64,000 nt of DNA. It comes from Membranipora membranacea (lineage: Eukaryota > Bryozoa > Gymnolaemata > Cheilostomatida > Membraniporidae). A program made the translations under genes and the position numbers. Shown here piece by piece: positions 61,631 through 64,000 of this stretch. Location of the stretch: positions 33,356,001 through 33,420,000 of the forward strand of contig OU612068.1 of assembly GCA_914767715.1 (NCBI GenBank). Reading direction: 5' to 3'. Positions within the stretch are counted from its first letter, which is position 1; every line of letters starts with the position of its first letter. Below the pieces are notes generated by a model that did not search any database, was not told where the DNA came from, and saw only the letters and a list, made by a program, of their open reading frames with translations.

Positions 61631-63879
61631 CTATGAGTTGATAGCTGATCTATACTCCCCTGTTACCTCATTATCCTGCTGTTGATGGATGTGATCACAC
61701 AAGTCTTTTATATGCCTGCTTACATCTGAGCTGTTCCTAGATGATTGTAGTGATACGAATAATCCAATCCAGCCCAGTTTGTTGTCAAGCTGCTCAATTT
61801 CCTGAGGGTTTAGCTCCCAATCTGTGAATCTACAAAACAAGCAGATCAACTTTGAAACTAAGTGTTACTTCTGATGGCAATGTCTGTATATTCATTGCCA
61901 AAAAAAATCATTGCTGCGTGATACTATCATGTTGCTATCTTGGAAATCCTCCAAGATTTGGCATTCAGATTTTATATGCCTTGCTTGTTATTATCCTTTG
62001 CTTCTTGGCACAGATTTTGCTATACAGGATGTTGCATTTTCAGGATTGTTTTAATTTAAATCTACCTGTTCAAATAGCAATGCCTGGTAGTCTTGTCCTG
62101 GCAGCTATGAGCTGTGTACACAGTGAGTATGAGAGAAGCCACCTGTGTGAGCAGTAACCCTACTGCCCACACTATCAACACTGACAATATCGGACCCATC
62201 GCAGATGCAAACATATACAGTACATCTTCCACTTGTCTAAAACTATCGGTGCCTTCTGACAGGAGACATTGTACTGTGTATCTCTGGTGATTGCCTCCAG
62301 TCACGCGAACCTAAACCCAGATAACATTGTAGTTAACATTCACAAGAATAACGTAATTATGATGCTGACAGCAACAAGATATATATTATGTGATCAAACT
62401 CTCGTGAGATGGATTCCTTGGGAAAAGTCATTTTCTATGGATGTTTCATGATCTAAAATGCGCTTCATAGATCTGTTTTGTATTTGTTAAGGCTTTTTGT
62501 GTTGAGATTCAGCTCACTGAGGAGATGTTAAACTGATTGGTACAAAACTACTGAAGACTTGATAACACCCACCCAGAAGTCACAGAGGAAGGACACTGTG
62601 GGTTGTTGTCTATGAGAGATGAAGCTGATATACGCAGTAGAGTAATACTTCAATACGCATACTGTCAGTAACAATATCAACGATATGGCGCTTGTTAATA
62701 TCTTGGTCACAGCAAACCTGAAATTAAACATAAATTATCTCTTATGTGATGAAATTATATGAATTTTGTTTTGCAAACAAATTTGCAGCACCATTTCATA
62801 TAGCATTTCATCTAGGTTTGTCTTTATATTTGGGAGTTGCCACTCTTGTCACTCACCATATGATTAAAGTTTTCCATTTGAGACCACTGTTGTTACTCGG
62901 TTTGAGAAGTTCCAGACCATCTACATTACCCACAACCCTCCAGCTGACAAACGGCAGGAGAAATATCACTGATAGTATCAACAAAGATCCTGAGAAGCGC
63001 TGTATAGCATCTGGGTCGCTGTGAGAATGTATCAAATCACTCTTAGGCACCTGGTATAATATAAATTATCACATGTAAAGGTACTGCACTCTCGATATTC
63101 TGCTTCTGCCTCTCTTTTTTGCTCTCTAAGGTTTGAGGACTGAAAATGCCAGATGATAATCTTCTGTGTGGGGTAAATGGTTTTTTTAATGAGCGGTACA
63201 GTTCAGTTAACACCAACACAAACTCTACTATATGCCCAAACATCAAAGAGCCTATATCCTACTAACGTGCACATACTGTGTGTATGGAGTATATCCTACT
63301 AACCTGCACATGCTGTGTGTATGGAGGATCAGTAGAGTTAGTTGTGTCCTGATCATCAGAAACATCTGTCGCTGCATAAATTAGGGATCGGCTGTGACAG
63401 AGCTTCTCCCCATAATCTATCCAGTTATATGTGAACTCTTTAGGCCACTGGCACTCTACTGTTGTGTAAGGTTCTCTGAGAGGCCGAAGGATGAATAGCA
63501 GGATGAGCCCACATTTGAGGAGGATGACTGGTGTGAAGATATAGAAGGCTTTATCTGTGCTTGTTGTGTCCCACTGTAAGCCCAGCTTGTCTCTGGAGAA
63601 TAAAACAGGGGGATCTCATATCTTGCTAAACTCTCTTTTTAATTAATCATCTATATAATGATGACAGACATACATCATATATCACAAACTGCTGGTGCCG
63701 TTTATGGCTGTAGACTATCTAGTGTGTCTCAATTGTAGCGTTATGGTCATACAGGTTTAATCTGCATGATGGCTCAGCATTTGAGCCATCTATGAAGAGA
63801 TGTAGTCTACGGTTGATATGAAATCGCATGAATGAGACTAATTTATATACCTGGAGTCCTTTCCCAGATGTCTCTCAGC
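61631..63879 (-). CDS. Multi-pass membrane protein, C-terminal part, family not recognised
   Basis: Minus-strand exons 63851-63879 (acceptor tentative), 63304-63592, 63073-63258, 62857-63050, 62573-62717, 62066-62310 and 61631-61829 join in one frame for about 428 residues. The 5' part continues beyond the window or is unresolved. Hydrophobic helices are FYIFTPVILLKCGLILLFIL, FGHIVEFVLVLTEL, GSLLILSVIFLLPFVSW, TLIIWFAVTKILTSAISLIL and MGPILSVLIVWAVGLLLTQV, so at least four or five membrane spans. Between the first two lies a loop with cysteines (VECQWPKE; KLCHS) and NST, a glycosylation site. The soluble tail contains DWELNPQEIEQLDNKLGWIG and ends SAINS. I do not recognise the family; receptor, channel or transporter are all possible. 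The 63073 donor (GTGATA) is the least certain junction. Confidence 0.75.
63253..63326. repeat. 37-bp tandem duplication spanning a donor, containing a 45-nt intron
   Basis: Copies 63253-63289 and 63290-63326 differ at a few bases. On the minus strand each contains GTTAGTAGGATATA, so the donor of the 63304-63592 exon is duplicated. The frame is only maintained if the intron runs from 63303 down to 63259, ending at the AG in the second copy's GTTAGTAG. That gives a 45-nt intron built mostly from the duplication. Confidence 0.75.
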
Positions 63880-64000
63880 CTGCCGTACAGAATATAATAT
63901 GTTAATATTTTCTCCTCTCATAGTTCTCCTTTATTGAGCTGTCCCCTTGTGTTGTGTAAAAAAGCCCACCCACTGTGAGCAGATTATAACTGAAGGATGA

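Overview
This window is eukaryotic nuclear DNA, most likely from a marine invertebrate. Genes are split by many GT-AG introns, spacers are AT-rich, and hAT-like MITEs, a tRNA-derived SINE and LINE 3' ends are scattered through it. A lophotrochozoan such as a mollusc or brachiopod is my best guess, but nothing in the sequence proves the phylum. All gene models were joined by hand from splice sites and codon phase. No similarity search was run.

Layout. (1) 1-729, + strand: the last three coding exons of SEC61B, the Sec61 translocon beta subunit. (2) 730-9280: a gene-poor spacer with two small DNA-transposon MITEs and a 34-bp palindromic element with target-site duplications. (3) 9281-20219, - strand: two tandem paralogues encoding secreted proteins of 293 and 294 residues with a single von Willebrand factor A domain. 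Each has five coding exons with the same intron phases (1,0,1,1). The 14819-20219 copy has a complete MIDAS metal site; the 9281-12080 copy has lost two of its residues. (4) 20220-24425: a spacer with two long hairpins and a SINE flanked by a 12-bp target duplication. (5) 24426-61523, + strand: one very large gene. I could join 51 coding exons in one continuous frame to give about 2,544 residues: a degenerate EF-hand-like N-terminus, then a long helical and coiled-coil body with a recurring repeat module, a 25-serine plus lysine-rich segment, and a charged C-terminus. I do not recognise the family. (6) 61631-63879, - strand: the 3' part of a multi-pass membrane protein gene of unknown family, ending tail-to-tail only 107 bp from the large gene.

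Most unusual signal: several splice sites lie inside or beside short tandem repeats. The 5' splice site of exon 3 of the large gene is copied six times (29-bp unit) and that of exon 5 three times (28-bp unit). Repeats of 10 bp and 15 bp lie just upstream of the acceptors of exons 13 and 49. The acceptor of exon 42 occurs twice, 24 nt apart. In the neighbouring membrane gene, a 37-bp duplication carrying a donor site makes up most of a 45-nt intron. This looks like repeated local duplication at exon-intron borders, with possible effects on splice choice.
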